From positions 12,762,501 through 12,826,500 of the forward strand of contig NC_135553.1 in the NCBI RefSeq assembly GCF_964340395.1: DNA of 64,000 nucleotides, given 5' to 3'. The notes beneath the pieces were generated by a model. The model searched no databases. It saw only the letters and a list, made by a program, of their open reading frames with translations, and was not told where the DNA came from. Positions 39,628-52,383 of the stretch are shown in pieces. Within the stretch, counting starts at the first letter, position 1. Each line of letters begins with the position of its first letter. The stretch is from Glandiceps talaboti (taxonomy: Eukaryota; Hemichordata; Enteropneusta; Spengelidae). Made by a program: the position numbers and the translations under genes.

Positions 39628-40000
39628 ATATATACACTTTTGGCAATGCAGAATTTTACTTTTTAGTGTTTCTGATATCTCATTAATCCATTTGAAATGA
39701 AGGAACTTTGTGCTTCTGTGAGATCATCTTTTGTGATTGGATTACCAGCTGCAGTGCTTCTAACTATTGCAACACATTCACTTAATGTTTATTGTGATTG
39801 GATTGCGATGGACCAGTTGCAGCTCTTTCTAGCTAGTATGAGACATTCATCCAGTGTTTAATGTGTGAATCCCCACAATGGCACATTGAGTTGCTTATGA
39901 AATCTTCTAGCTGTCAACTGCAAACAGTTGCAACCTGGGTGACATTTAACCAATCTGATTAAAATCTGATGTGGTTAACATGGCTTGATTCCGATATCTA

Positions 40001-40006
40001 AATAAA
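40001..40006 (+). terminator. AATAAA poly(A) signal for the TRADD-like gene
   Basis: An exact AATAAA about 370 nt after the stop codon, followed by a T/GT-rich stretch (ttttctttgttaattgtctttt). It is the first canonical signal after the coding region. The 3' untranslated region also contains an imperfect duplication of about 85 nt around ttgtgattggatt (39732 and 39792). Other AATAAA sites lie further downstream, for example at 41214. Confidence 0.55.
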
Positions 40007-43000
40007 TTTTCTTTGTTAATTGTCTTTTATTTTCATGTCATTGTTCCAGGAGTGATTCCAGCCTTCCCATGGTGGCAATCACCCCGGAACAACAAAAATT
40101 GAAAACAAACGACACTAATCAAAGGAAATAGAGGTAAATAAAGAAATTGAACGTCTTTCACCACATTAAATTTTAATCAGATTGCATTTAATAGAGCAGA
40201 ACAGTGACACTAAATGAAAACTTGAAACTTCTTTGAATGTGATAATACATTGTAATATTGTAATAAGGGATCTCCCTATAATGTACACCATGCAATTATC
40301 ATCCCTTGCATATACTTTTATGGATCATGATCAAATACTCACTATGGAATCTGAAGTCTTGTGAAACATGGATGAATAAAGTCTTGTCAAAAGACTTCAA
40401 CCAGAGACAATTAGAGTAGGGGTAGGGGTGGTGGTGGTGGGGGGTCAATCCGGCTATGCACATATTACATTTCAGCCACTCATGCTCAGCATCTTGAGTT
40501 CATAATGTGACTTCTTCTCTTTCTACCGAAACTGTTAATTTACATGGTCAACAGAGAATTGATTAAAATCGTTTTTTTTTCTGAATAGTTAGATAGGGTT
40601 TGAGATAGTAATAAATATAACATTTTAGACAATAACCAGTAACACAATTTAGTAGTCACAACAGATCATTGTTTTTGGGGACTTGTAGATCATTGGTTTT
40701 GGGGACTTGCAGAAGACTATTTTTTGTGAATGTCAGTTCACAGTGATAATTTAAAATATATGACTATAAATACAAAACATGTTTGTATAAGTGGTATTGT
40801 GTCAGGTCATAGGTATTCCTCACATAATAATGATGTAAATTATAATGAACATCTGCAAGACTGATCTGATTGCCACCAATGGCCCGGCTCCGTCCATCAC
40901 CAACCAATCTGACATGTTTTTAGAAAGGTAAAACTATGTTTTCAAGTATGCTAAAATTATCTTATGTGATTGTTTCTGTAAAATTCTGTACTACTTATGG
41001 ACTTGCAGGTTTTGTTTTAGTTTGCTATTATGTAGACATGTTACATTCAGACTTGTTAGAACATTTTCCATCAAAAGTACTAAATACAGATTCAAATGAA
41101 ATGTAAATTTTCCTGAAAAATGTTTTGATATTTTAAGTCAACAAACCAAATTATGAGAAGTCTATTTTTACATGAAATTATTCTGTGTAATGAACAAAAT
41201 GTACTTATCCATTAATAAAGAAAATAAGTTTAGAGAAGTTAATGTATAATCGTTTCCTGTTATGAACAGTAGAAGTTGGGCAACTTCTGTATTGAGGGAA
41301 AGATGGTATGTACATGACATACTACCCATTCTAATGTGTATTGCTCATAATGTCCTGCCTCTGCAAATTGGGTTTATGTAATTGGAGACCTGTCGTTTAT
41401 TGTGCAAGTGGAGTAGGTATATGGCTGAAAACATTAAGTTCATCAGTATGGCATATCAAGGGAATTACAAAATGTATAGGTTATACACGGCTTTAGCTGT
41501 GAAAAATCATGCTGATGTTAATATATTGCTGTTGTTTTCCTCTTGATAATATGTCTTCATCAAAGACATAGCCCCAAATCAGTAAATGTGCTATTTAATC
41601 AGTGTTTAAAGTATGGTCCTACCATTCACTGGAATGACTAGAAAAAATATCTATTCATAACATAAAGTGATGTTAATAGATACAGACACACTGCAGGAGA
41701 AAATGAGCATCTGCTGAACAAAACATTCAAAAGTGACACAAGATGTGGAGATAAATGATGAATAACCATCGAACTTTGTTTAGCAAATTAAAATTTGGGC
41801 CAGAAGATTGATTTACAAGGTCAAAGGAAGGTCGGTTTGTAAACAGAATGCCAATATATAAAAACATCGATGCATAACCTTGAGTCTATACATCGGAAAC
41901 TTCAAACATATTAATTGCCAATTGACCTTGAATATGAAGGTCAAAGTCATGAGATATTGTATTATAAAAAACATACTGCTGATAATATTGGTGACAGCTG
42001 TAGACAATTTGATGGCCCCATGAACAAAACGACCACTTTGAATATGAAGGACAGGTCAAATTTATTTGTCTGGATAGAAAGCTTGCCTATAACAATGTGT
42101 GTACACGCTTCAATGTTGTCTCTAGGCATGAAAATTCCAAAGTTATTGAGCAATTTGGCATTAACCAATAAGATGAACGTCAAGGTCAAAGCTAGTGTTT
42201 GACTTAATAACTTACTTCTGTAAATATGGTGTTCTCAGTTGAATGGTATCTCTAGCTAGTTTACAAAACTTCAAAGGTTATCGAGCAATTTCCTGTTTGA
42301 CCTTAAAGAGGGTCAAGATCAAATGTTAGGGTATAAAAAGAAAGCCTCCTTCCGATAATATGGGTGTAGACACTTTATTAGATTCTTCATTATATAAGTA
42401 TATATTCAAGTTTTTGCATTATGGCTGAAAGACAACTGTCGGCTGGTTTACCTCGAAAAGGAAGTCAAGGTCACCACTGGTAATGTGGGGTAGACATTTA
42501 CGTGACGCCTGTATTCACTAGACATATTGAGGTATGGGGAGAATGTGCAATCTACTATACATGTGACCTCCATTTCGCCATAAAGGTAAAGTTCACCAAA
42601 TTACGTGACTTGCAATTGTATCGTATAGTGTTTGACATTAGTGAGATCTGGTTGTAATGAAGTCATATAGTGAGTGATATGTGGCCGACAGACGGATGGG
42701 TCATTCCCATACACACCCATTCGAGCGGGTATTGACTGTTTAGGTACTAAAAATAGTAGGAATCTACATCTAATATCAAACGCTTGTTACAAAATACCTC
42801 AAATTGTTATATATTAAATACACACGACACAGGAAACCCTTTCACAGTTTGTTGCATACCTGTTAAATGATTTATACTGTTTTAAACTTTTATAATGATA
42901 GCCTGCGTAAAACGTATACACCAAGCAGCTAGTGTAGTTTAAGTCATTTATTATACTTATGTGGAGTTACGACACAGATAATAGTAAAAATAGTCTTGAA

Positions 43001-43382
43001 GTATATACAGAAATAAAATTAATTAGTCAGTCAGTGGGCAAAAAGTATGGTTTGTTAGCGATAACATGGCCTCAGAAAATAGGGTAGGTAAGTCAGGATG
43101 TTATTTTATTTCATTTTATCTTTTTAATTGTTTTATTTTTGAAAACAATATTGCTTTGACCCCAAAACAAACAAAATGTCAGTCAGAATACCCATTCATG
43201 TGATAATTTGATGAAAAATGTACATACATCGCTCAGAAAGATAACAGACATCCGTGAGGGTCAAGAAGACAACGAATTATTTATTTTTTGTGATTATCGG
43301 ATTTTTGGCCTTGGCATAGTTTTTACTAAAAACAATAATCCTTGATGCTTGAAATACAACATGTACATGTACAACTACAAAG

Positions 43383-43429
<47 letters not shown>

Positions 43430-43824
43430 CCACCACCACCAAAATAAAACCCAACAAAGCGTTTCAGGCAACCCCATATGTTGCTTTCTGATTTCTAAGG
43501 GCTTTAATAATTAATACATTTATTGTTTAATAAAATATCATATCCTATTACTTTTAAAATTGGGTTTCAACCACTAATACGAGAGAGGAACAGTACGTAT
43601 CTGCTTTATTCATTTAATGTTTATAGACACGCACTTCACTAGTTTGTTGGGTGATACGACTGTTGTTCTCAGTACAATCTGTGTTGTAATTATAGTTTCC
43701 TGCCCCAACATAAACAAGATGCTATTTTACACTTATACTCCCACAGTAATCCTGTTTACGGCGCTGAATGATTGACTGCGATAGTAAAACAGAGCTGTCT
43801 GCTAGAATAACATCTGAAGGATTA
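40007..43824. other. Intergenic: repeats only
   Basis: No coding block recognised. From 41890 to 42640, diverged units are built around ttgaatatgaaggtcaaagtc and attgagcaattt, a weak tandem array. 43059-43292 is a second copy of repeat family C (see 25349). 43385-43431 is an (AAC)n run. 40420-40442 is a GGT/GGGG simple-sequence patch. Confidence 0.5.
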
Positions 43825-44473
43825 GGGGAGAACCATTTGATTTCGGGGGGGGGGGGGTATGGAGGAAGTAGGTATGGGAGCAAATTTTTTTCCCATTCAG
43901 AGTGACAGCAATTTTTTGTCTGTCTACCAGTCAATTCCTCTAAGTTCTCAGGGAAGATATTATTTTTTGTATTTCATTATATTTGTTGTTCCTCAATTTT
44001 CATTGTCAACTTGAGAAAGATTTATTTGTACATCTTTATAAGAGATTTATATTGAAAGAAACATATATTGATTTTAACACTAGTTTATTGATTCCTGTCT
44101 TGTTTTCTAAATTGTCTTAATTTACAGAAGCCAAATAGTCCCCTTCAGATATTGACTGCGTCATTGAGATATTGCAACAAAAATCCTGAAATCGTGGGTC
44201 AGAAAAGGAAAGGAAAACTTTGTGTGCACTTGGGTTTAAAGCAGAGCTATATAGTGCATGCGCGCCGCCAAAGACTACATGAGAATAAGATTTCCAAATT
44301 TGCTCATTTCTGGTGCATTGTGACAATTTTTTTTCTTCAATTCTGTCTGTTATGACAATTTTTTTTCTCAAGCCATTACAGGATCAAATTTTTTTCATGG
44401 TTCACCTGGAAACAATTTTTTCTCTCTCAAAATCCTCCATACCCCCCCCCCCAGAAATCAAGTGGTTCTCCCC
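43825..44473. mobile_element. TTA-flanked MITE (family D), 649 bp
   Basis: Left end ggggagaaccatttgatttc and right end gaaatcaagtggttctcccc are inverted copies with a single mismatch. The match continues through a G13/C13 run and a further tatggagga stretch, about 45 bp in total. TTA flanks both sides (43822-43824 and 44474-44476). No transposase is present. It is a third independent TTA-duplicating family in the window. Confidence 0.8.
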
Positions 44474-44972
44474 TTATACATGTCGTATTTTGCTTTATAT
44501 TGTACCTTTAATTTTACATCTCAACCCTATGTCAGGGTGAAAGCAACGGCGATCTATGATTCAGAAATTCGAAATTTATTCTATGAAAAGTGTTCTGCAT
44601 TCAAGATTCCGTATCATGACTCACTTGCCGTCAAACAATCATGTTATGACATCATTGGCGACACGGGGGGACAGTTCAAGCAATCCAATATGCCTCGGCC
44701 ATGTACCAATCTAGATACCCAAATAATTGACCGACTTGTTTGTCATCAGTCGGGTCTACTGCAGGCGTTGCTTCTATTATGACGTCAACAGGAAACCATT
44801 CCCCAACTGTACCTAGAATACAAATTAAAAGTTCTTTACTTGGAACTTGAATTGGATGGACTTCTGAACTCTGGAGTGTACAGTTGTTTGGTCAGATTTT
44901 CGACTCGATGTAGGTAGGCATAAGATGGAGACGTTGTGCAGTGTTCTCCATATGTAAAGTGTTTGTTTTGTA

Positions 44973-45438
44973 ATGGACTTTTCAGACGTCATCCTGCCGT
45001 ATTTATTGCTGTTATGGTGTTGTTGTAGACGAACACAAGCAATTGGAGGTGAGATTTCGTTTTATTATGTTGTTGTTTTAACTGTTAACTCAGTTGCCAA
45101 CTATTTGTATGATATCCTTACAATTAACTCGATTCACGGTTATTCTTATCATTAGAACTTTTCATGGTGGTCTATGTGCACTGTGTTAATTTCACAGAAT
45201 AATAAATTAATGATATTGACAAATGAACTTAAGTTTATAAAAGCCAAAAATACTCGAAAATTGTGTCGCCGCAGACAAGCAAGGAACATATTGATTTGAA
45301 TAAGTCGTTCGACTAATTGCATTTAATAATTAGCTGTATATAAAGTTTAACTGAACATTAAATGTTCGATTTTTTCAAGTTCCTGTACACCAAAAGTCCT
45401 ATTATCCTAACCTTCTTAGGGGACATGGATTTTGGTTG

Positions 45439-45499
<61 letters not shown>

Positions 45500-47142
45500 G
45501 TCTCTGTGGACACAATATCTCAAAAACTACTGCATCGACTCTAATGAAACATCTAATGAATATTAATTAGTCGTTTGCATAATTGAAGGTTTCTACTAAT
45601 TAGGCATATACCAATTTCAATATAATTTGGTACCATTCGTTAAACATCACAACATTAATAAATGCAAAGTTGATAAACACAGATATACTCGGGGGGGGGG
45701 GGGGGGGTTAAAGACCAGATTCAAATATAAATATACTAACAGAAAGGCCAACTCTGATAAAAGGTGTATTTATGTTTTTGGTCTAAAAGTACCGTGCAAA
45801 TGATGTTTTAACACCAAATACGGCCACCATTCAGTGAGAAAGGATATCAACAGCAACGTGATGCATGCGTATATATCTTCTTCTGTATCACTTTCGGACT
45901 AGAAATTGACAAAACTTAAATATGGCAAAATGTACTAATAGCCCAATGTACAAGAAATTGCTTGATTTTGGCAACTGAATCAGGATCATGGGAAATGTTC
46001 CCAAAAGCTACGTATTAAGGCACTTCGCTGCGGTAGTCAGCTTTCCACAAATGGAGTACATATAAGAGTCCGGTCATTATTTTTAACGTTTTTGTGTTCT
46101 TTGGAGTAATGTTCTAACACCAATCTCCAATGTTGTCCGAGGTCGTTGGTTGCATAGATATTCCAACTATTTAAGTACGTGCTAACATGAGTAATATTAT
46201 CTGTTCAGTGACCAACACCCCTGTTAGCAGAGTAGACTGCTCAACGGCACCAGATGGTCTGTATCCACATCCGACGGATTGTACCAAGTATATCAATTGT
46301 GGATCTGGTCTTGAATACGTATCTTCTTGTCAGACTGGTTTACTCTTTAACCCGAGACAGCTTAACTGTGATTGGCCACAAAATGTACCAGAGTGTACAG
46401 AAACACGGTCCTCATCAACAATGGTCAAGTTGGAGCAATCTTCTGCAAGCATAGTTGTCGCACATTCGTCAGGTAAATGTTCCACCCCCACTTCTCTCTT
46501 AGACATGTTTCTCACCACCCCCTGTCACTCCCTACCCCCATATGTCACAGCTTACTCTTGAGCTCCACTCTTTCTCTCCCCACTTAGTCTCCGTCCGTCT
46601 GTCTGTCTTGTAGCATGTGATCAGTATATATATACGTGCCTTGCATGATATACTTTCTACCTTACCTTTTCAGTGACGAACATCCCAGTCAGTGAAGTAT
46701 ATTGTTCCACTGCACGAACAGATCTGTATCCACGTGTACATCCAACAGATTGTACCAGGTACATCAACTGTGGATCTGGTCAGGAACACGTCTCTCCTTG
46801 TCCGCCTGGGAAAGTCTTTAACCCAAGACAACGTTACTGTGATTGGCCAGAAAACGTACCTGAGTGTGACGAAATACGGTCTTCAACAACAAATGTTAGA
46901 GTGACTTTGGGACAGACTACCAAACTAACAAGTGCAAGCATCCCTGTCTCAAATTCGCCCTGTAAATATTATACTTTACAGCTTTCTCTGTATTTTTTTC
47001 TGTGACATATTCTTGAGACTCATCACGTATCTGTGCATGTCACTTGATTTATTGACCCCCCCCCCTGTCTACTTTGACTTTGTGTGTGTGACTCTTTGTA
47101 TAAGTACGTACTCTGTCTGTCTATGTGAGTCTGTATCTCCGA

Positions 47143-47200
<58 letters not shown>

Positions 47201-48264
47201 TTCTCTCTGTGATTGTGATTGTGTACATGCTGAGTTTGTTCCGTTTAATTTATTCTCAATTTTTACTACGTGGTGGCTCCATATGGGATAATATGGCAAG
47301 CGACAGAGGGAGGGGTATCACGTGGAAATTACTACAAGTGACGTACATACATCCAGGCATGCCATGCACGAAATCTCTAAGACGCACGTGTGCTGTTTTT
47401 ATTTTAATTTTTGTGTGCACTGTTACTTGTGCTTCAGCTGAAAACTGTGAATCTGCAACTTGAAATTCAAGTACGTGCATGGCAAAAACTTCATTTTGAC
47501 TTGAGTCACAGCTACAGAGTTCGTGTACACGGGAAAGAGTTAACGTTTTCCATAAATTCAAAGATCTTCAAACAGCGCAACGTATACTAGGTGTATACCA
47601 GTCGCTACTTGTGATATGACTTTTCTGTTATAAATTGTAAACTGTCTATAATTATATCAAGAAATATTGTGAAACATTCTTGGAAATCAAATAGTGTTAT
47701 TATAAGAGTTTCTGCCAGATAAACACCAAGGAACTTGGTGAATACTGTCAATATGAAAGAATCTTGCCAATGCTTATTATTTAATACTTGCTAACATTGG
47801 TATTGTGATCTTATCCTTACGTTTTCAGTAACCAACACCCCCGTAAGCAGAGTAGACTGCTCAACAGCACCAGATAGTTTGTATCCATTCCCAGCGGATT
47901 GTACCAAGTATATCAATTGCGGATCTGGTCTGGAACACGTCTCTCCTTGTCCGCCTGGGAAAGTCTTTAACCCAAGACAACGTTACTGTGATTGGCCAGA
48001 AAACGTACCTGAGTGTGACGAAATACGGTCTTCAACAACAAATGTTAGAGTGACACTGGGACAGACTGCCAAACTAACAAGTGCAAGCATCCCTGTCTCA
48101 AATTCGCCCTGTAAATATTACACTTCACGACTTTCTCTTTAATTGTATTTTTTCTGACATATTCTTAAGAGTCATCACGTTCTGTGCATGTCTCTTGATT
48201 TTGTTGATCCCCCTCTGTCTACCTTGACTTTGTGTGTGACTCTTTGTATAAGTACTCTGTCCGA

Positions 48265-48308
<44 letters not shown>

Positions 48309-49307
48309 GTGATTGTGGAATGGAAGGTGTACATGCCGAGTTTATTCAGTTTAATTTATTCTCAAGTTTTACTTCGTGGTTGCTCCATATATATGGGATA
48401 ATAGGACAAGCGATAGGGGAGGGGTGTCACGTCGAAATTACTACAAATAACGTACGTATACACATCCAGGTATGGTATGCACGAAATCCCTAAGACGTGT
48501 GCTGTTTTTATTTTAATATAACATTTTTGTGTAGAATGTACTATCTTGTGCTTCAACTGAAAACTGTGTGAATATGCAACCTGAAATTCAAGTACGTGGC
48601 CAATACAATTTTGGTGTCATAAACTTTACTATATACTAGTATTAATTCTCATTTTGACTTGAGTCACAGCTACAGAGTTCGTGTACACAGGAAAGAGTTA
48701 ACGTTTTCCATAAATTCAAAGATCTTCAAACAGCGCAACGTATACTAGCTGTACACCAGTCGCTACTTGTGATATGACTTGTCTATTATAAATTGTAAAC
48801 TGTCTATAATTATATCAAGAAATATTGTGCAATATTCTTTGAAATCAAATAGTGTTATTATAAGAGTTTTTGCCAGATAAACACCAAGGAACTTGGTGAT
48901 TTCTGTCAATATGAAAGAATCTTGCCAATGCTTATTATTTAATACTTGCTAACATTGGTATTGTGATCTTAAAGCTTATTCTTACGTTTTCAGTAACCAA
49001 CACCCCCGTAAGCAGAGTAGACTGTTCAACAGCACCAGATGGTTTGTATCCATTCCCAGTGGATTGTACCAAGTATATCAATTGTGGATCTGGTCTGGAA
49101 CACATCTCTCCTTGTCAGTCTGGGTTACTCTTTAACCCGAGACAGCTTTACTGTGATTGGCCACGAAATGTACCTGAGTGTAAAGCAACACGGTCGTCAT
49201 CAACAACGGTCAAGTTGGAGCAATCTACTACAAGGATACCTGTCACACATTCGCCAGGTAAATCACTAACCCCCCCCCCCCTATTTCGTTTGTGTTTGTG
49301 CATATAC

Positions 49308-49392
<85 letters not shown>

Positions 49393-52061
49393 TGTGAATA
49401 ATTTAGTAAATTGGAGGACATCTAACCCAATTTCTAAACACATTCTTTTGAAAATGCTGTACACAGCAGCAGGATATGTATGTATACCAGCCAGTGACTT
49501 ACAAAGCTCTCTTGAATAACAGTCGGTGTATGTATACCACAGTAACTGTATAAGATATTTAATTGTGCTATTACTGATGTCATTTCTTTACATGTGATGC
49601 AAATGCAACTGACTTCAGCGTTGGCATTAATTACACCAGTTATCACTTCTGGGGTTACAATATCAATAATTATCATCATTGGTGCAAGCATTGGAATAAT
49701 TGTGGTATGTCGAAAAAAGTTGCATGCCAACAAAAATGGTAATGTTGTGATTATGACGTATGGCGGTGGTGCAGGACACCAGATACACATTGAAGACCCG
49801 GAAGTTCCTGAAAACCATCAAACAAGTGAGTGAAGATGAGAATTATTTTTTTAGAGTTCTTCAAAATTGACTTTACTAAAAAGGGCAAATGAATGGTAAA
49901 TTTCACAGGGAAAAGGAATCACTAACTTGTCGAAGAGAATTTTATATGGGCGCTATGTACAATGATAGTAATAAACTTCCTTGCAGTGAATGGTTGAAAA
50001 TACCTTAACCACCTTACTTATGTCAACTTGCACAATTGAGGAATATATTGAACAATTTCTCCATCATCAGTCTGTCTCTATAAATCATTTTTCCTACATG
50101 CAATATCCGATTTTAAACACACCTGGTACACAGATGATATATCATTCTGAACGTCACTATGTTATGGAAATTTGACCAGATGGCTACCATAGTGTGGTTA
50201 AAAATCATTACTGACTGCATTACTCAAAAACTATAATACATAGAGACATCACTCAGTGCCTACCCTTACATTATAAGGAACAAGCTTTATTTAAAGACCT
50301 TGACCTTTGCTCTTCCTTTTACCTTTATGGTCAATATTAAAAATGGAGGCATTTGTTGCATATTGCAGATACTTTCTAGGATTTATTTGTTTCCACCATT
50401 TAACATTTACAAAAAAATCATGTCACCATTTTGCCACATGGTAGTAATGTATTGGAGAGGGAGGGAGTGTGTCTTGTATGAAAACTTGTTCTGGTAGAAA
50501 GACGGTGTTACTTTTCTAGAATAGCCAAAGAACCCAATATAATTTCTCATAAATCTAATGTTCATGTGTTCACACTCAGTCCTGTTCGACTTAGTGTTAG
50601 CAATGCAGTAATTTGGCAAAATTCTCAAATGTACATATATTGGGGCACCTTCAGTAATTACAAGGGGGAAGGCTGGGGGAAATCAAGCCCAGTCTGTGGC
50701 ATAAAACGTGCCCCCCCCCACCTTCCTCGTCCATTGTGCTAAAACGTGTCCCCCTCCCCCTGCCTTCCTTGTCCATTGTGCTAAAATGTGCCCCCCCCAC
50801 CTTCCTCGTCCTTTGGGCTAAAATATGACCCCCCCCCCATCCATTGTGCTAAAATGTGACCTGACCTCAATGCCCTTTCCCTAAAACATGACCCTTCCCG
50901 ATGATTAAAATATTTCAGTGAAAAACATTTTTAACACCACCTGCCTGTGGCGTATAGTTGTTCGAACTCAAGATTAGTAGTAAGGAGGTCCTGGGTTCAA
51001 ATCCTAGAGAATGGGAATTTTTCTCTCTAGATTTCTCTGTAGTAAGATCCCATCACATTAGTAGTTTTGTTGTTTGCCACTGTAATTGCATCACAGTCAG
51101 TGTGTGTTTGTGTTTTGATCTGTTGCCTAAGCTGAAATCAAGAACTACCAAAGATTAATTGCACATGCAACTGACAACCTCAGGACCGAGGTCAACATCT
51201 CCACTCCACCACATTATCTTGCAATGCTGTTCCACTTTACTACTGTGCACCTGCTCCTCTCCCCATACCACAACTAAGAGTTAATTCACTGCATTCCAAT
51301 GATATGCCATGATATTCCTTTACAATGGTGGCAGTGGTGGGATGTGGTAGCAGTAGGATGTGGAACTGGTGGCAGCAGTGGGATCATGCCAGAGTCATAA
51401 AATAATGCAAAGTTAGATAAAAAATTGTGTCAATTGAATGTAAATTATACCCCTTTCCCTGGCCCTTCTATTTGCAATTACTGAAGGTCAGGAGCTCCCT
51501 TATGTTAGTATGTTATTATAGGGATATACCACGTATTTTCCTTTCTTTAGCCAGGGAAAATATAAGTGACATATAAATGCATTGGCCCTGTCACTTCCTA
51601 TCTTTGACTTTAAGTGACAAAAATATGTCAGGAATATTTTTTGGTCGAATGAAGAAAGTATTGGAGAATAAAATAATTATGTTGTAAGCATATATATTTA
51701 TGAAAATCAAGAAAATAATTTGTGTCATTTTGTGTTTAAAGATGCAGAGCTGCAAGACCATCTCTATGAAGTACCTTATGATCAACAGGACTCTGAAAAT
51801 GATGTAGAATTCGAGACATATGATGATATTGAGGTAAATGAATGGCCAGAAGCAGAACTGTGCCAAGTGCAAACTGGGGTTGATTATATAAGTGTATGTC
51901 TTAACAGTGAATGGGATGATTTGGAACAGTCCCAATGCAAAGATCTGGCTGACAACACATGTCATGAAGAACCCCACGATCAACAGAACTTTGGCAATGA
52001 AGTAGAGTTCGAGCCTTATGAGGCTTTGCCACTACCTGAAAGCACAGAAGTAGAACTGTGA
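44973..52061 (+). CDS. Membrane receptor-like protein with four chitin-binding type-2 domains and a tyrosine-rich tail, 7 exons, 566 aa
   Basis: Exons 44973-45048, 46209-46472, 46674-46961, 47829-48110, 48994-49257, 49619-49825 and 51742-52061 are all phase 1 and join to 567 codons with the stop. Exon 1 encodes a hydrophobic signal peptide (LPYLLLLW core). Exons 2-5 each encode one six-cysteine peritrophin-A/CBM14 domain (D-C-S-T, DCT-x-YINC, C-x-x-G, CDWP, PEC) with a Ser/Thr-rich linker. Exon 6 encodes a membrane helix (about 399-421) and a basic stop-transfer CRKK. The tail carries YEVP (Tyr469), YDDI (Tyr487), VDYISV (Tyr509, fits the ITIM consensus) and YEAL (Tyr553). The predicted role is cell-surface binding of chitin-like glycans with signalling through SH2 proteins; the ligand and signalling are inferred. 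The all-phase-1 structure is typical of shuffled extracellular modules. Exon 1 is the least certain part. Confidence 0.8.
45438..45640 (+). repeat. (CTGT)n microsatellite with interspersed-repeat tail, in intron 1
   Basis: About 15 CTGT units lead into acacaatatctcaaaaactactg and then ataatttggtaccatt, related to the repeat at 20584. It sits in the first intron of the chitin-binding receptor gene. Confidence 0.75.
46674..48993 (+). repeat. Tandem duplication of a 1.16-kb exon-plus-intron unit
   Basis: 46674-47828 (exon 3 plus its intron) and 47829-48993 (exon 4 plus its intron) are close copies. The introns match along most of their length: gtaaatatta start, CTGT microsatellites at about 47142 and 48262, gtcacagctacagagttcg, cagcgcaacgtatacta, and aacaccaaggaacttggtga. 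The duplication created one extra chitin-binding domain in frame. Confidence 0.85.
49311..49389. repeat. (AT)n dinucleotide microsatellite in intron 5
   Basis: A pure AT run of about 39 units between the last chitin-binding exon and the transmembrane exon. Confidence 0.95.
50642..51499. mobile_element. TTA-type inverted-repeat element (family A, copy 2) in intron 6
   Basis: Homologous end to end with 8616-9459. The left end is accttcagtaattaca and the right end is gcaattactgaagg, followed by ggagctccc-TTA. It contains the tRNA-like core (B box gggttcaaatccta at about 50994) and the shared acaacctcaggaccgaggtc stretch. Near its left end, a unit ending ttgtgctaaaa-gtg is tandemly repeated about four times (50700-50865). 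The left TTA is mutated. Confidence 0.7.
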
Positions 52062-52146
52062 CTGCTGCAAAATAAGACTGACTACACGTCTTGATGAAGA
52101 AACTATCTGCAAGAGTAATTGTGCTGGCTGAAGTAAAAGGAAGGAC

Positions 52147-52225
52147 TTGGAACAGTCCCAATTTAAAGATTTAGCTGACAACACATACCACAGAACCTCA
52201 AGATCAACAGAACTCTGCTATATAC
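52147..52225 (+). pseudogene. Third, decayed copy of the receptor tail repeat in the 3' untranslated region
   Basis: ttggaacagtcccaat and the following sequence through gatcaacagaactctg match 51921-51995 of the coding tail, but lie after the stop codon and are out of frame. The two in-frame copies begin near 51760 and 51958. Confidence 0.65.
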
Positions 52226-52383
52226 ACAATAGTAATGCTATAACACAAAGTTACGGATAATCAGGAATTGTTTAATCTGATAGTTAGTAGTTAGGACAAA
52301 ATGTTTTTTTTTTTAAAAATTGCTGCAATCCTTTTGTAAAATTTGTCATATAATGGATACACTTGACATTCAGACATTATACT

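Noticed and set aside
47256-47561. 101-codon minus-strand frame and its plus-strand partner in the duplicated intron
   Set aside because: Located in an intron that is duplicated at 48.1-48.9 kb, where the frame is not kept.
49434-49790. 118-codon minus-strand frame
   Set aside because: Antisense of the transmembrane exon; reads hydrophobic because the Ile-rich helix codons are reversed.
51591-51983. 130-codon minus-strand hydrophobic frame
   Set aside because: Antisense of the receptor tail exon; the plus-strand exon has correct splice phase and tandem repeats with coding-type substitutions.
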